From: Xanthobacteraceae bacterium
GTDB lineage: Bacteria; Pseudomonadota; Alphaproteobacteria; Rhizobiales; Xanthobacteraceae
Assembly: GCA_028290465.1 (NCBI GenBank)
Contig: JAQGJU010000143.1
Location: forward strand, 62,001 to 126,000
Direction: 5' to 3'
DNA: 64,000 nt
Shown: positions 26,356 through 35,179 of the stretch, piece after piece
How the letters are laid out: every line of letters begins with the position of its first letter
Numbering within the stretch: the stretch's first letter is position 1
Made by a program: the position numbers and the translations under genes
The notes under the pieces: generated by a model
What the model was told of the DNA's origin: nothing
Databases searched by the model: none
Seen by the model: only the letters and a program-made list of their open reading frames with translations

Positions 26356-26717
26356 TTCATCGGCTCGATGCGGGAAACCCAGGAAACGCCGGCCAGCGCG
26401 CGCAGATTATCCGGGCTGACATGGCGCAACCGCAAACGGTTGAGCGCCCCATCGCGCCCCGCGAAGGTGCCGTATTCGGCGACACGTTCGTTGTGAAAAC
26501 GGTCCGGCATGAAACTGAGCACCACAACGACATTGCTCGGCTTGGTGGCATCGCGCAGCGACGGGTCGAGCCGGCCGGAGGCCGTCGCCATGCCGTACAG
26601 GCTCTGGCCATACAGGATGACCACCAGCAGAACGACGCCGGCGATGAAGCGGCGGCCATCCGCGCCCGCGAGCAGGCGCCGGGCCCTAGCCATGAAACCT
26701 GGGCTGCGCGTAACCAT
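26352..26717 (-). CDS. Small single-pass membrane protein coupled to ABC permease
   Basis: 121 aa, not recognised. ATG at 26717 shares its A with the permease TGA (TGATG) and its own stop overlaps the crotonase start (ATGA), so it is translationally coupled at both ends. Basic N-terminus (MARARRLLAGADGRRF), one transmembrane helix at about residues 24-41, then an 80-residue domain with a hydrophobic strand (NVVVVLSFMPDRF) and ending SWVSRIEPMK. By the positive-inside rule the C-terminal domain would be periplasmic. Codon use looks like its neighbours. A role as an accessory subunit of the transporter is inference. Confidence 0.75.
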   Translation of the reverse strand: MVTRSPGFMARARRLLAGADGRRFIAGVVLLVVILYGQSLYGMATASGRLDPSLRDATKPSNVVVVLSFMPDRFHNERVAEYGTFAGRDGALNRLRLRHVSPDNLRALAGVSWVSRIEPMK

Positions 26718-27550
26718 CAGCGCTCCTTCTCGGCGTCGGCGACGAGGCCCCAACGCTGTACGGTGCGGCGCTCGATCGGCAACAGCAGCCAGCGGTCCAT
26801 CGCAATCGATATCGTCCCAATGATCAGGCAGCCGGCGATGATGATGTCGGAGCGGTGAAACTCCGCCGCGTCGAAGATCATGGTGCCGAGGCCGGACGCC
26901 GCGCCGACCAGTTCGGCCGCGATCAATGCGCGCCAGCCAAAGCCGAGCCCGGTACGCATGCCGGTCAGGATGTAAGGCAACGCACCCGGCAACGTCACGC
27001 TGCGCAGCGTTTCCCAACGGCTGCCACCCAGCGAACGCACGCCCTGCTCGTAGACTTCCGAGACGAGTTGCACGCCGAGCGCCGTGTTCTGGAACACGAT
27101 GAAAAACACCGTATTCCAGATCAGGAACACGGCCAGTGCAGTTCCAATGCCTAACCACGTGATCATCAGCGGCAACCAGACGATGCCCGAAATGGCGTTG
27201 AAGAACACCACCACCGGATTCAGCGTCTCGGCGATCTTGCGGTTGAGGCCGACAATAAAGCCGCCGATTACGCCGGTGACGAGGCCGAGCAAGCTGCCGA
27301 GCAGCAGGCGGTACAGGCTTGCGGCCACGTTGGTGGCGAGCTGGCCGGACACCGCGAGTTCGTAAATCGCCGCGACCACATCGCCGATCGGCGGCAGGGT
27401 CTGCCGCGACGGCTTGAATATCTCGCCGGCCAGCGCCCACAGCGCGAGCACGATGAGGAATGGCGCCGCCGGCACCAGAAACCAGGCGAGACGATTGAGC
27501 AGCCGCACCTTGTGGCGGGGGCGACCGGTGGGGACGGTGAGCACGCTCAT
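26717..27550 (-). CDS. ABC transporter permease (NitT/TauT/SsuC type)
   Basis: 277-aa membrane protein with six hydrophobic segments and the EAA-type loop GVRSLGGSRWETLRSVTLPG. Starts with a four-base overlap with the preceding permease and ends overlapping the small membrane protein gene. One of two paralogous permeases in this importer; ligand unknown. Confidence 0.88.
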   Translation of the reverse strand: MSVLTVPTGRPRHKVRLLNRLAWFLVPAAPFLIVLALWALAGEIFKPSRQTLPPIGDVVAAIYELAVSGQLATNVAASLYRLLLGSLLGLVTGVIGGFIVGLNRKIAETLNPVVVFFNAISGIVWLPLMITWLGIGTALAVFLIWNTVFFIVFQNTALGVQLVSEVYEQGVRSLGGSRWETLRSVTLPGALPYILTGMRTGLGFGWRALIAAELVGAASGLGTMIFDAAEFHRSDIIIAGCLIIGTISIAMDRWLLLPIERRTVQRWGLVADAEKER

Positions 27551-28380
27551 TTGCGCAGCACTCCCCAGCGGGCGATGGTCAGGTTCTCGATCGGCTGCAC
27601 CAGCAGACGGTCGATCAGCAGATACAGCGCGCCGATCACGATCATGCCACCGATGATGCGGTCGATCTGGCCGGACGTGCGGGCGCCGAAGATCAGATCG
27701 CCGAGGCCGCCCTGGCGCACCAGCATCTCGGCCGCGATCAATGCGCGCCAGCCATAACCCATGCCGAGGCGCAGCCCGACCACGATGCTGGGCAGCGCGC
27801 CCGGCAGATATACGTCCGTAATCAATCGCAGCCGCCCGGCGCCGAGCGAGCGCAACGCCAGTTCATACTGTTCCGGGATCGCGCGGGCGCCCACCATGGT
27901 GTTGAAAATGATCGGCACGATCAGCGTATAGATCACGATGGCCAGCGTGGTGGTGTGGGTGAAGCCGAACCAGATGATCACCAGCGGCAGCCAGGCGATG
28001 CCGGACACACCTTGCAAAAAGCGCAGAAAGCCTTCCAGCGAGCGCGCGGCGTAGCGGTTGGCGCCGACCGCGAAGCCGATCGGCACGCCGACCACAATGG
28101 AAATGAACGACGCGATACCAATGATTTTCAGGCTGGTGCTGACATATTCGGCCAGCACGCCATGGCTGATCAGCATGATCACGGTATCGAACACGCGCTT
28201 GGGCGACACCAGCACGCGGTCGGAGAAATTGCCGGCGGCATCGATGGCCCACCAGATCGCAATCAACACCAGGAACGGGAACAGGATCTTGACGGCGCGC
28301 AATTGCCGCGCCGCGACCGCCCATCCGGACGGCAGTCCTACAGGCCGACCGGGCGCTCCCGATGCGCTCGCCAGACTCAT
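27547..28380 (-). CDS. ABC transporter permease (NitT/TauT/SsuC type)
   Basis: 277-aa permease, paralogous to the one downstream. EAA-type loop ALRSLGAGRLRLITDVYLPG. The start overlaps the ATPase stop by four bases (ATGA). The cytoplasmic N-terminus of about 28 residues precedes the first helix (ILFPFLVLIAIWWAI). Confidence 0.88.
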   Translation of the reverse strand: MSLASASGAPGRPVGLPSGWAVAARQLRAVKILFPFLVLIAIWWAIDAAGNFSDRVLVSPKRVFDTVIMLISHGVLAEYVSTSLKIIGIASFISIVVGVPIGFAVGANRYAARSLEGFLRFLQGVSGIAWLPLVIIWFGFTHTTTLAIVIYTLIVPIIFNTMVGARAIPEQYELALRSLGAGRLRLITDVYLPGALPSIVVGLRLGMGYGWRALIAAEMLVRQGGLGDLIFGARTSGQIDRIIGGMIVIGALYLLIDRLLVQPIENLTIARWGVLRK

Positions 28381-29219
28381 GCGGTCGCCTCAAGGGCGGC
28401 GCGGCTTTCCTCGGCTTGCGAAGCACCGCGCTCGGCGCGCACCAATTTGAGCACGCGCTCGGCAATGCTCTGCATTTCCGGGTCGGTGGTGAAACTTTCC
28501 CAGTCGCGGCCGCCGGCGGCGCGGCGCGGCACGTCGATCACCGCCTTGATGGTGCCGGGCCGGCGGGTCATCACCAGCACGCGGTCGCCAAGGAACACCG
28601 CCTCGTCGACCGAATGGGTGATGAAGAAGACGGTCTTCTGCGTGGCCGCGCACAGGCGGCCAAGTTCTTCCTGTAGCGTGAGCCGCGTCATCGCGTCGAC
28701 CGCCGCGAACGGCTCGTCCATCAGGATCACGTCCGGATCGGCCGCCCAGGTGCGGGCAACCGCAACGCGCTGGCGCATGCCGCCGGACAGTTCGTGCGGA
28801 TAGCGGTCCTCGAATCCCGCAAGGCCCATCAGGCCGATCAACCGTGCGACCTTTTCCTCACGCTCCGCGCGGGGCACGCGGGCGATTTCCAGGCCATGGC
28901 CGATGTTCCGCCGTACCGTGCGCCAGGGCAGGATTGCCAGTTCCTGAAACACCACGCCGCGCTCGCGGCCGGGGCCACGGATCGGTTTGCCGTCGCAGGT
29001 CAACGTGCCCTCGGTCGGTCGGATGAAGCCAGCCAGCGCTTTGAGCAGCGTGGTTTTGCCGCAGCCGCTGGGTCCGACCAGCGTGACGAACTCGCCGCCA
29101 CGAATGACGAGGTCGATATGGCCGGTGGCCTGCACCGGGCCATCTTCAGTCTCGAAGAAATGCCGGAAGCCAGACACGACGATCTTGTCGGAGAGCTTGT
29201 CGGCGGAAGCTGATGTCAT
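28377..29219 (-). CDS. ABC transporter ATP-binding protein (SsuB/TauB type)
   Basis: 280 aa. Walker A GPSGCGKTTL, signature LSGGMRQRVAVARTWA, Walker B VILMDEPFAAVD and the switch His in VFFITHS are present. Partner of the two permeases immediately downstream. It lies 85 bases after the binding-protein gene, with a perfect 11-bp hairpin in between. No strong ribosome-binding site is visible before the ATG. Confidence 0.91.
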   Translation of the reverse strand: MTSASADKLSDKIVVSGFRHFFETEDGPVQATGHIDLVIRGGEFVTLVGPSGCGKTTLLKALAGFIRPTEGTLTCDGKPIRGPGRERGVVFQELAILPWRTVRRNIGHGLEIARVPRAEREEKVARLIGLMGLAGFEDRYPHELSGGMRQRVAVARTWAADPDVILMDEPFAAVDAMTRLTLQEELGRLCAATQKTVFFITHSVDEAVFLGDRVLVMTRRPGTIKAVIDVPRRAAGGRDWESFTTDPEMQSIAERVLKLVRAERGASQAEESRAALEATA

Positions 29220-29261
29220 CGTTTCACTCGAAATCCTGCGCGACGCGAAGCGGGCTATGTC

Positions 29262-29291
29262 AGCAGGACGGCGGCATTCAGCCGTCCTGCT
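29262..29291. other. Intercistronic hairpin after binding-protein gene
   Basis: AGCAGGACGGC (29262-29272) and GCCGTCCTGCT (29281-29291) form a perfect 11-bp stem with an 8-base loop, 13 bases after the binding-protein stop on the minus strand. Lack of a T-run suggests mRNA 3'-end protection rather than full termination. Confidence 0.6.
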
Positions 29292-29304
29292 TGTGTGCGA
29301 GCCG

Positions 29305-30408
29305 TCAGCCTTCCAGCTTGCCCTTGCACTCGGCCAGCGTCTTCGGCAGCGCCGGCAGATCGGAGAAGAACTCCGGATGCTTCTGCTGCACGCGGTCGAG
29401 CACCGTGACGTCGATGAAGTCCTTCGCCGTGAACGGCTTGTCCTGTTTGATCAGGCCGTCCTTGATCATCTCGTTGCCGGCCGCGACGGTGCCCTCGATG
29501 GTACAGACCGACATGCGCGGATCCCAATGCAGGGTCTTGAAGCCCTCGACCGCGTCCTCGACATTGAGGCCGTCGATATAACGGGTGTCGATCTCGGCCG
29601 CCTTGCGCGGATTCTGCCGGATGAACTGGGCGGCCTGCGCGATGCCGATGGAAAACTTTTCCAGCAGATCGAGGTTCTTGCCGATCCAGTCCTGGTGCGC
29701 GACGACGCCGATCACGTCCGACACGAGGCCCTCTTCGGCGCGGCTGACGATCACGTTATTGTCGCCGAGTTCACGGATCGCCTGCGCCGTATAGGGCTCC
29801 CACGGCACGATCGCATCGACCAAACCTTGCACGATCGAGATCGGCATGTCGGCGACCGGAAGGTTGATCAGCGTCGACTTGCTGATGTCGGCCTTGTTCT
29901 TCTTGAACCACTGCCGCATGTACACGTCGTTGGTGCTGCCGCGCAGATAGCCGATCTTCTTGCCTTCGAAGCTCTTCGGATCCTTGGTGATGCCGCGATC
30001 CTTGCGGCCGATGATGGCGCGGCCACCAAGCGCGATGTATTCGGCAGCATTGTAATACGGCATTACGCCGGTCAGCAGGTTGCCGCTGGCGCGCGCCGAA
30101 GCGATCGTGGTCGACAATGCGGCGTGACCGAACTGCGCTTCGCCGGCCTGCAGCGCCTGCGTGACCTGCCGGCCGCTCGCGGTCAGTTTGATCTTGACGT
30201 TGAGGCCCTGCTTTTCCCAATAGCCGTTTTCGGCCGCGACGAAGGCCGGTGTCGAAAACAGATTGTTGACGACGATAAAGGTGACTTCCTTCATCTGGGC
30301 GGTGGCCGGCGCCGCGGACGCAACAAACCCGAGCAGCGCGGCCGACGTGACTGCGACAATGTTTCGACGCGACAGCAGATGACGCGACAGCACTTGAGAA
30401 TGGTGCAT
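29305..30408 (-). CDS. ABC transporter substrate-binding protein (NitT/TauT type)
   Basis: 367-aa periplasmic binding protein of the NMT1/SsuA type. GGAGG precedes the ATG. N-terminal signal: SRRNIVAVTSAALLGFVASAAPATA with a twin Arg, cleaved near ATAQ. The mature region starts KEVTFIVVNNLFSTPAFVAA and includes LTGVMPYYNAAEYIALGG and KIGYLRGSTNDVY. First gene of its operon, as usual for such importers; the promoter lies in 30409-30640. Confidence 0.89.
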   Translation of the reverse strand: MHHSQVLSRHLLSRRNIVAVTSAALLGFVASAAPATAQMKEVTFIVVNNLFSTPAFVAAENGYWEKQGLNVKIKLTASGRQVTQALQAGEAQFGHAALSTTIASARASGNLLTGVMPYYNAAEYIALGGRAIIGRKDRGITKDPKSFEGKKIGYLRGSTNDVYMRQWFKKNKADISKSTLINLPVADMPISIVQGLVDAIVPWEPYTAQAIRELGDNNVIVSRAEEGLVSDVIGVVAHQDWIGKNLDLLEKFSIGIAQAAQFIRQNPRKAAEIDTRYIDGLNVEDAVEGFKTLHWDPRMSVCTIEGTVAAGNEMIKDGLIKQDKPFTAKDFIDVTVLDRVQQKHPEFFSDLPALPKTLAECKGKLEG

Positions 30409-30640
30409 GGGTGTTCCTCCGATGATGTCTTCGCGTGTCGATTCTTTTGATCGACTGATTTACGACATCAAATTCCGTCCGACCCGGCGGGTCAAGCGAG
30501 CATTGAGAAAACGCCGTGGCTCAATCTGGTAAAGCATTCCCCGGCGAAGTGGGGAACCGGTTCGCCGCAGGAAATGCGACTAAGGAAGGAATCTAGAGCC
30601 TTCCCTGGTTCAGGGAAGATTCGAGCATGCAGAAATCCGC
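30409..30640. promoter_or_regulatory. 232-base gap: promoter of second ABC operon and 3' end of aldolase gene
   Basis: No gene. A perfect hairpin CTTCCCTG-GTT-CAGGGAAG (30600-30618) lies just beyond the minus-strand stop of the aldolase gene at 30641 and could end its transcript, though no T-run follows. The remaining 180 bases should hold the promoter of the binding-protein gene; I see no clear consensus boxes. Confidence 0.45.
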
Positions 30641-31423
30641 TCATGTTTTGGGCGCCGCCAGGCCGGCGACGAAGCCGGCGCGGTCGCGCATCGCGCCAAC
30701 CAGCAGCGACAAATCGTTGCCCACCAGCATCAACCGAATGCCCATGCCAGCATAAAGCCGCAGCCAATCTTCGCGGTAGGCGCCGCCGACCGCCGCCACT
30801 TTGCCATGGCGCTGGCAAGCCGCGATGGTCTGCCGCACCGCTTCCTGCACGCGAGGGTGGTCAAGCTCGCCCGGCACCCCCAGCGACACCGACAGATCGC
30901 TGGTGCCGGCCTGCAAAGCGTCAAGCCCGGGCACCGCCGCGATGGCGTCGATGTCGGCGATGGCCTGTTCGGTTTCGATGATCCCGACCACGAAGGTCAG
31001 CGCCTCGGACCGGGCCATCTGTTCGCGTGCCGGCAGCGCCCGATAGCCGAATTGCGGCAGCAGGCCGGACAGCGAGCGCTGGCCGGTCGGCGGATAACGC
31101 GCGGCATCGACGGCGCGCGCGGCGTCTTCGGCCGAATCGATATGTGGCACCACGACGCCGACGGCGCCACCGTCGAGTACGCGGCCGATCCAGCCCGGTG
31201 AATTCTCCGGCACCCGCACGAACGGCGTGATCCCGGCATCCAGCGCGGCGACGCAGATCTGGCTGGCGACATCAAGCCCGGTCGGTCCGTGCTCCAGATC
31301 GACGAACAGCCAGTGATAGCCGCAGCTCGCCGCGATGCGAGCGATCGACGCGGTGCGCGCGTGCGCGACGACAAGACCGGCGGCGATTTCTCCGGCGGCG
31401 AGCCGGTCGCGAAGCCCGCTCAT
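30641..31423 (-). CDS. HpcH/HpaI family aldolase
   Basis: 260-aa class II pyruvate aldolase family protein. Recognisable segments: WLFVDLEHGPTGL, GVVVPHIDSAEDA, the metal Glu in IIETEQAI and the Asp in AGTSDLSVSLG. Family members cleave 4-hydroxy-2-oxoacids from aromatic or sugar-acid pathways. It starts ten bases after the dehydrogenase stop, so the pair is cotranscribed. Confidence 0.88.
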   Translation of the reverse strand: MSGLRDRLAAGEIAAGLVVAHARTASIARIAASCGYHWLFVDLEHGPTGLDVASQICVAALDAGITPFVRVPENSPGWIGRVLDGGAVGVVVPHIDSAEDAARAVDAARYPPTGQRSLSGLLPQFGYRALPAREQMARSEALTFVVGIIETEQAIADIDAIAAVPGLDALQAGTSDLSVSLGVPGELDHPRVQEAVRQTIAACQRHGKVAAVGGAYREDWLRLYAGMGIRLMLVGNDLSLLVGAMRDRAGFVAGLAAPKT

Positions 31424-31433
31424 CGCGCGGCCC

Positions 31434-32321
31434 TCATGGCGTAGCTCTCCGGCGGCGCACTTCCTGGATGATCACGCTGTTGTCGAGATCGCCCTCGCCG
31501 GCCCGCACGCAGGCCTCCAGCACATCGGCATGCACTTCGAGCGAGACTAGACGCTGTCCGATCGCTTCGCCCTGCGCCAGCATCAGTTTGGCGTCCTTCA
31601 AGGTCTGCTTGGCGCGGCCCTCCGGCGCGAAATCGTTCCGCACCATCTTGTCGCCCTTGGTATCCATGACCTGCGAATACGATGCCGAGCCACGCGCCAC
31701 ATTCAGGAACGCCGCCGGATCGAGGCCGAGCCGCTCGGCGAACACCAGGCCTTCGGCCAGTGCCAGCCGGTTCAGGCCGAGAATCAAATTGATCGCCAGT
31801 TTGGCGCGACCGCCATCGCCGACCTTGCCGACCGGAAAGCAACGCGCGAACAATGCATCAAGCACGTCCTTCACTTCGGCCGACGCCGCCGGATCGCCGC
31901 CGATCAGGCCGACGCCGTCGCCCTGGCGCACCTGTTCACTGGTGCCCGACACCGGACTGTCGAGAAAACGGATGCCGCGCGGAATGACTTTGTCGCCGAG
32001 CGCCGCGATGCGGTCGGGATCGCAGGTGCTCAGGCACATCACGATACGCTTCGACCGATCGCCGAGCGCCGGCAGCAAATGATTTTCGACGACGTCCTCG
32101 ACCTGATCGGTATTGAACACTGCGAGCAGAATGCAGCGTAGCGGCTGTGCCAGTTCCGCGATGGATGCGACCGAACGGCCCCCGATCGCGTCAAGCCGAG
32201 CGCGCCGCGCCGGATCGACGTCATAACCGACGACCGGAATGCCGGCATCGAGCAGCCGTTTGGCGAACACTTCGCCCATCAGGCCGATGCCGACGATAGC
32301 GACGGGATTGTTTTCACGCAT
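31434..32321 (-). CDS. Beta-hydroxyacid dehydrogenase (3-hydroxyisobutyrate/tartronate semialdehyde reductase-like)
   Basis: 295 aa. N-terminal NAD(P)-binding VAIVGIGLMGEVFAKRLL, substrate motif LDSPVSGTSEQ, and catalytic Lys in GGRAKLAINLILG. GAGGAAA lies before the ATG. With the HpaI aldolase downstream it could reduce the aldehyde released by aldol cleavage, as GarL/GarR do in glucarate breakdown. That pairing is known for tartronate semialdehyde; the substrate here is not proven. Confidence 0.87.
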   Translation of the reverse strand: MRENNPVAIVGIGLMGEVFAKRLLDAGIPVVGYDVDPARRARLDAIGGRSVASIAELAQPLRCILLAVFNTDQVEDVVENHLLPALGDRSKRIVMCLSTCDPDRIAALGDKVIPRGIRFLDSPVSGTSEQVRQGDGVGLIGGDPAASAEVKDVLDALFARCFPVGKVGDGGRAKLAINLILGLNRLALAEGLVFAERLGLDPAAFLNVARGSASYSQVMDTKGDKMVRNDFAPEGRAKQTLKDAKLMLAQGEAIGQRLVSLEVHADVLEACVRAGEGDLDNSVIIQEVRRRRATP

Positions 32322-32433
32322 CGAAATTTCCTCACAAGGAAGAGACTCTTATCGCGGTCTCGTTCCGCTCGCACTTGAGCTTGCGGCATCAAACATGGAA
32401 TGTGCGTCAAACGCCAGGGCGAGGAAATATCTC

Positions 32434-33408
32434 ATGATCAATGCTGCCATTATCGGCCTCGGACGCTGGGGCAAATCACTCGTCAGCGCCGTGCAAGGCA
32501 GCGAACGGCTACGTTTCGTGCATGGCGTCAGCCAGGAACCCGACGAGGCGCGCGATTTTACGACCAAGCACGGCCTGCGGTTGTCGACCGATCTCCGTGA
32601 TGTGTTGGCCGACCCGCAGGTGCAGGCGGTATTTTTGGCGACGCCGCATTCCTTGCACGTGGAACAGGTTCAGGCCGTCGCCGCGAACGGCCGCGCGGTG
32701 TGGTGCGAAAAGCCGCTGGCCTTGACCAGGACCGAGGCCGCGCGCGCCGTCGAAGCCTGCCGCAAGGCCGGCGTTGTGCTGGCGAGCGGCAACAACAAGC
32801 GCTGCTTCGCATCGATGCGCGAGTTGAAACGCGTCGTTGCCAGCGGCGAGATCGGCGAGGTGATGCACATCGAAGGGCATTTCAGCAACGAGCATTCGAC
32901 CAGGGTGTCGGGCGGCTGGCGCGACGATCCGCGCGAATCGCCGGGCGCCGGCATGACGGGCGCCGGCCTGCATATTCTCGACGCGCTGATCAATCTCGGC
33001 GGCCCGCTGACGCAGGTGCATACCCAACTGCACACCGCCAAGGCGCCGCCCGATCCGCGCGACGTGGTGGCAATGCTGGGGAAGTTCGCCAATGGCGCTT
33101 CCGGCATGCTGACGACGGTCCGCGCGACGCCGATGTATTGGCGGTTCGCGGTGTTCGGCACCAACGGCTATGCCGAAGCCCGCGATGAGGACACGTTGAC
33201 GGTCGCGAAAATCGGCGGCGAGCCGGTCACGCAGACCTATCCGCATGCCGATTCGCTGCGCGTGCTGGCGGAATCCTTTGCCGATGCGATCGAGGGCCGT
33301 GCGCCGTTCCTGGTTTCGACCGACCAGATGCTGGACCTGATCGGCGCGTTCGAAGCAGTGATCCGGTCGATGGACACCGGCGCGCCGGTCGCAGTGCCTC
33401 GCGCCTGA
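32434..33408 (+). CDS. Gfo/Idh/MocA family oxidoreductase
   Basis: 324 aa from the ATG at 32434 with GAGGAAA seven bases upstream; the frame is open further 5' but without family similarity. Rossmann motif AAIIGLGRWGKSL at the N-terminus, then WCEKPLALT, which carries the conserved EKP Lys, and GAGMTGAGLHILD. Members act on sugars, inositols or their acids with NAD(P). Divergent from the dehydrogenase/aldolase pair with a 112-base shared promoter gap. Confidence 0.88.
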   Translation: MINAAIIGLGRWGKSLVSAVQGSERLRFVHGVSQEPDEARDFTTKHGLRLSTDLRDVLADPQVQAVFLATPHSLHVEQVQAVAANGRAVWCEKPLALTRTEAARAVEACRKAGVVLASGNNKRCFASMRELKRVVASGEIGEVMHIEGHFSNEHSTRVSGGWRDDPRESPGAGMTGAGLHILDALINLGGPLTQVHTQLHTAKAPPDPRDVVAMLGKFANGASGMLTTVRATPMYWRFAVFGTNGYAEARDEDTLTVAKIGGEPVTQTYPHADSLRVLAESFADAIEGRAPFLVSTDQMLDLIGAFEAVIRSMDTGAPVAVPRA

Positions 33409-33415
33409 CTTCATC

Positions 33416-33955
33416 TTACGCACCGGGCGTGGCGCCGGGCTCGATCTTGGACTGGCGCAACAGCACGGCGAGTTCCTCCACGGCCCTCGTCAGATACAGC
33501 ACCTCGGTCTCGCGCAACTGATCGAGCTTCTGATGCAGCAGTTCGATTTCCAGCTCGGCTTTGACGTTGATTCGGTAGTCGTTCTCGGCCGCGCAGCGGT
33601 CGATATCCTGCTGCCGGTTCTGGCTCATCATGATGACCGGCGCCGCATAGGCGGCCTGGAACGACAGCGCCAGATTGAGCAGGATGAACGGATACGGATC
33701 CCAACTGCGCACATAGGCGGTAATATTGAGACCGACCCATATGGCCAGCAGTCCGCTCTGTATGATGATGAAGGTCCAGGACCCCATGACAGCCGCCACC
33801 TTGTCGGCGATCCGCTGTCCGGGCGTCAGATGGGCCGCGACGACTTTGACACCCTTGTGGCTCGCGCGGGCGCCACGACGCAGGGTTCGCAACTCGGTGA
33901 GCAACCGCTGTTCGGTATCCTGGAGTTCGATCTTCAAATCGGCGCGCTTCGTCAT
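33416..33955 (-). CDS. DUF1003 family membrane protein
   Basis: 179 aa from the ATG at 33955, preceded by GAGGGA. Two adjacent transmembrane helices (SWTFIIIQSGLLAIWVGLNI and YPFILLNLALSFQAAYAAPV region, about residues 59-105) followed by MMSQNRQQDIDR and a long charged, probably coiled-coil C-terminus. This is the DUF1003 pattern; the function of the family is unknown. It converges with the Gfo/Idh/MocA gene, seven bases apart, and is probably a separate unit from the genes upstream. Confidence 0.88.
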   Translation of the reverse strand: MTKRADLKIELQDTEQRLLTELRTLRRGARASHKGVKVVAAHLTPGQRIADKVAAVMGSWTFIIIQSGLLAIWVGLNITAYVRSWDPYPFILLNLALSFQAAYAAPVIMMSQNRQQDIDRCAAENDYRINVKAELEIELLHQKLDQLRETEVLYLTRAVEELAVLLRQSKIEPGATPGA

Positions 33956-34040
33956 GGTGGCCGGTCCCTCGTATGCTTGCCACCGCAGTCTACGCGAATT
34001 CACCGGGGAATACTGAGTGACCGCGGCGCCGAGGCGCGGC

Positions 34041-35102
34041 TCAACGGCGAGACGCGATCAGATCCGGCGTCAATTCGGCCAGCGACGCGACGCCGCAGAG
34101 CTGCATGCTGCGCACCAGCTCGGTTTGCAGATGGTCGAGCACGCCCTGCACACCTTCAGCACCGCCGGTGGCCAGTCCCCACAATACCGGCCGTCCGATC
34201 AGCACCGCCCTCGCGCCCAACGCCAACGCCTTGACGATATCGGTGCCGCGCCGAATACCGCCATCGACATAGACCTCGGCCTGCCCGCTCAGCGCCGCGA
34301 CCACGTCGGGCAGCGCATCGGCGGTCGCGATAGCGGCATCGAGATGCCGGCCGCCATGGTTGGACACGATGATGGCCTTGGCGCCGGCGTCGACGCAGCG
34401 CCGCGCATCGTCGCCGCGCAGCACGCCCTTGACGATCACATCGAACGGCGCGCGCTTCACGAGCCATTCCAGATCCGCCAGCGCCGTCGGGAAATTCACC
34501 ACGCCGTTGTGCACGGGATCGTACGCCACCCGCGCCATCGGTTGGCCCGGCAGATTCATATGGCGGATATCGGGGTTTGGAATAACCGGCGTGCGCACCG
34601 AACGCGGACTCGAGCCGTAGACCGGCTGATCGACGGTGAACACCACCGCGCCAAAGCCGGCCGCCGCCAGACGATCGAGCAGCCCTTCGGTCACCGAACG
34701 ATCCGGCGGCATGTAAAGCTGAAACCATTGCGGCGCCGCGCCGCGTTGCGCCGCGACCTCCTCGATCGACACCGTCGACGAGGTCGCCAGCGTATAGACC
34801 GCGCCGGCCATCGCGGCGCCGCGCGCGGTCGCGGCTTCGCCTTCGGGGTGAAATAGCCGGTGCCGGCCGCTCGGCGCCACCAGGATCGGCATCGCGACTT
34901 TCGTGCCGAGCAGCGACACGCCGGTATCGACCTGGGTCACGTCATGCAGCACGCGCGGCCGCAGCCGCAGCCGGCGCCATGCGTCGATGTTGTCCTGCGT
35001 GGTGATCTCGTCGGCGGCGCCGGCCGCCGCGAACACATAGGCGCCTTCCGGCAGCTTGGCGCGGGCGGCAACTTCCAACGCATCGAAATCGGCACTGTCC
35101 AT
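34041..35102 (-). CDS. FMN-dependent alpha-hydroxyacid oxidase/dehydrogenase
   Basis: 353-aa TIM-barrel flavoprotein of the glycolate oxidase/lactate dehydrogenase family. Visible: QLYMPPDRS, IVSNHGGRHLD with the catalytic His and substrate Arg (the usual Gln after GGR is His here), VYVDGGIRRGTD and LIGRPVLWG for FMN phosphate. Oxidises a 2-hydroxyacid to the 2-oxoacid. Follows the Liv transporter genes on the same strand, separated by a palindromic repeat, so coexpression is partial at best. Confidence 0.88.
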   Translation of the reverse strand: MDSADFDALEVAARAKLPEGAYVFAAAGAADEITTQDNIDAWRRLRLRPRVLHDVTQVDTGVSLLGTKVAMPILVAPSGRHRLFHPEGEAATARGAAMAGAVYTLATSSTVSIEEVAAQRGAAPQWFQLYMPPDRSVTEGLLDRLAAAGFGAVVFTVDQPVYGSSPRSVRTPVIPNPDIRHMNLPGQPMARVAYDPVHNGVVNFPTALADLEWLVKRAPFDVIVKGVLRGDDARRCVDAGAKAIIVSNHGGRHLDAAIATADALPDVVAALSGQAEVYVDGGIRRGTDIVKALALGARAVLIGRPVLWGLATGGAEGVQGVLDHLQTELVRSMQLCGVASLAELTPDLIASRR

Positions 35103-35130
35103 CGGCTTTAAGCGCTCTAATTTTTAGTTT

Positions 35131-35179
35131 GAGCATGATCTTTTCCGAAAACCGGTTCCCACTTTTCGGGATCATGCTC
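35131..35179. repeat. GAGCATGATC palindromic intergenic repeat
   Basis: GAGCATGATC (35131-35140) and GATCATGCTC (35170-35179) are perfect complementary arms; the inner part (CCGAAAACCGG...CTTTTCGG) pairs further. This is a very common intergenic repeat of rhizobial-type Alphaproteobacteria. It abuts the minus-strand stop codon of the ATPase gene at 35179 and would form the 3' hairpin of the Liv transcript. Confidence 0.88.

Noticed and set aside
26352-27440. Possible 362-residue fusion of a permease-overlapping frame with the small membrane protein
   Set aside because: The N-terminal two thirds is a shadow of the permease in another frame; the TGATG overlap places the real start at 26717.
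30492-30818. 108-residue minus-strand frame in and beyond the 30409-30640 gap
   Set aside because: Overlaps the aldolase gene out of frame, with no motif and no ribosome-binding site.
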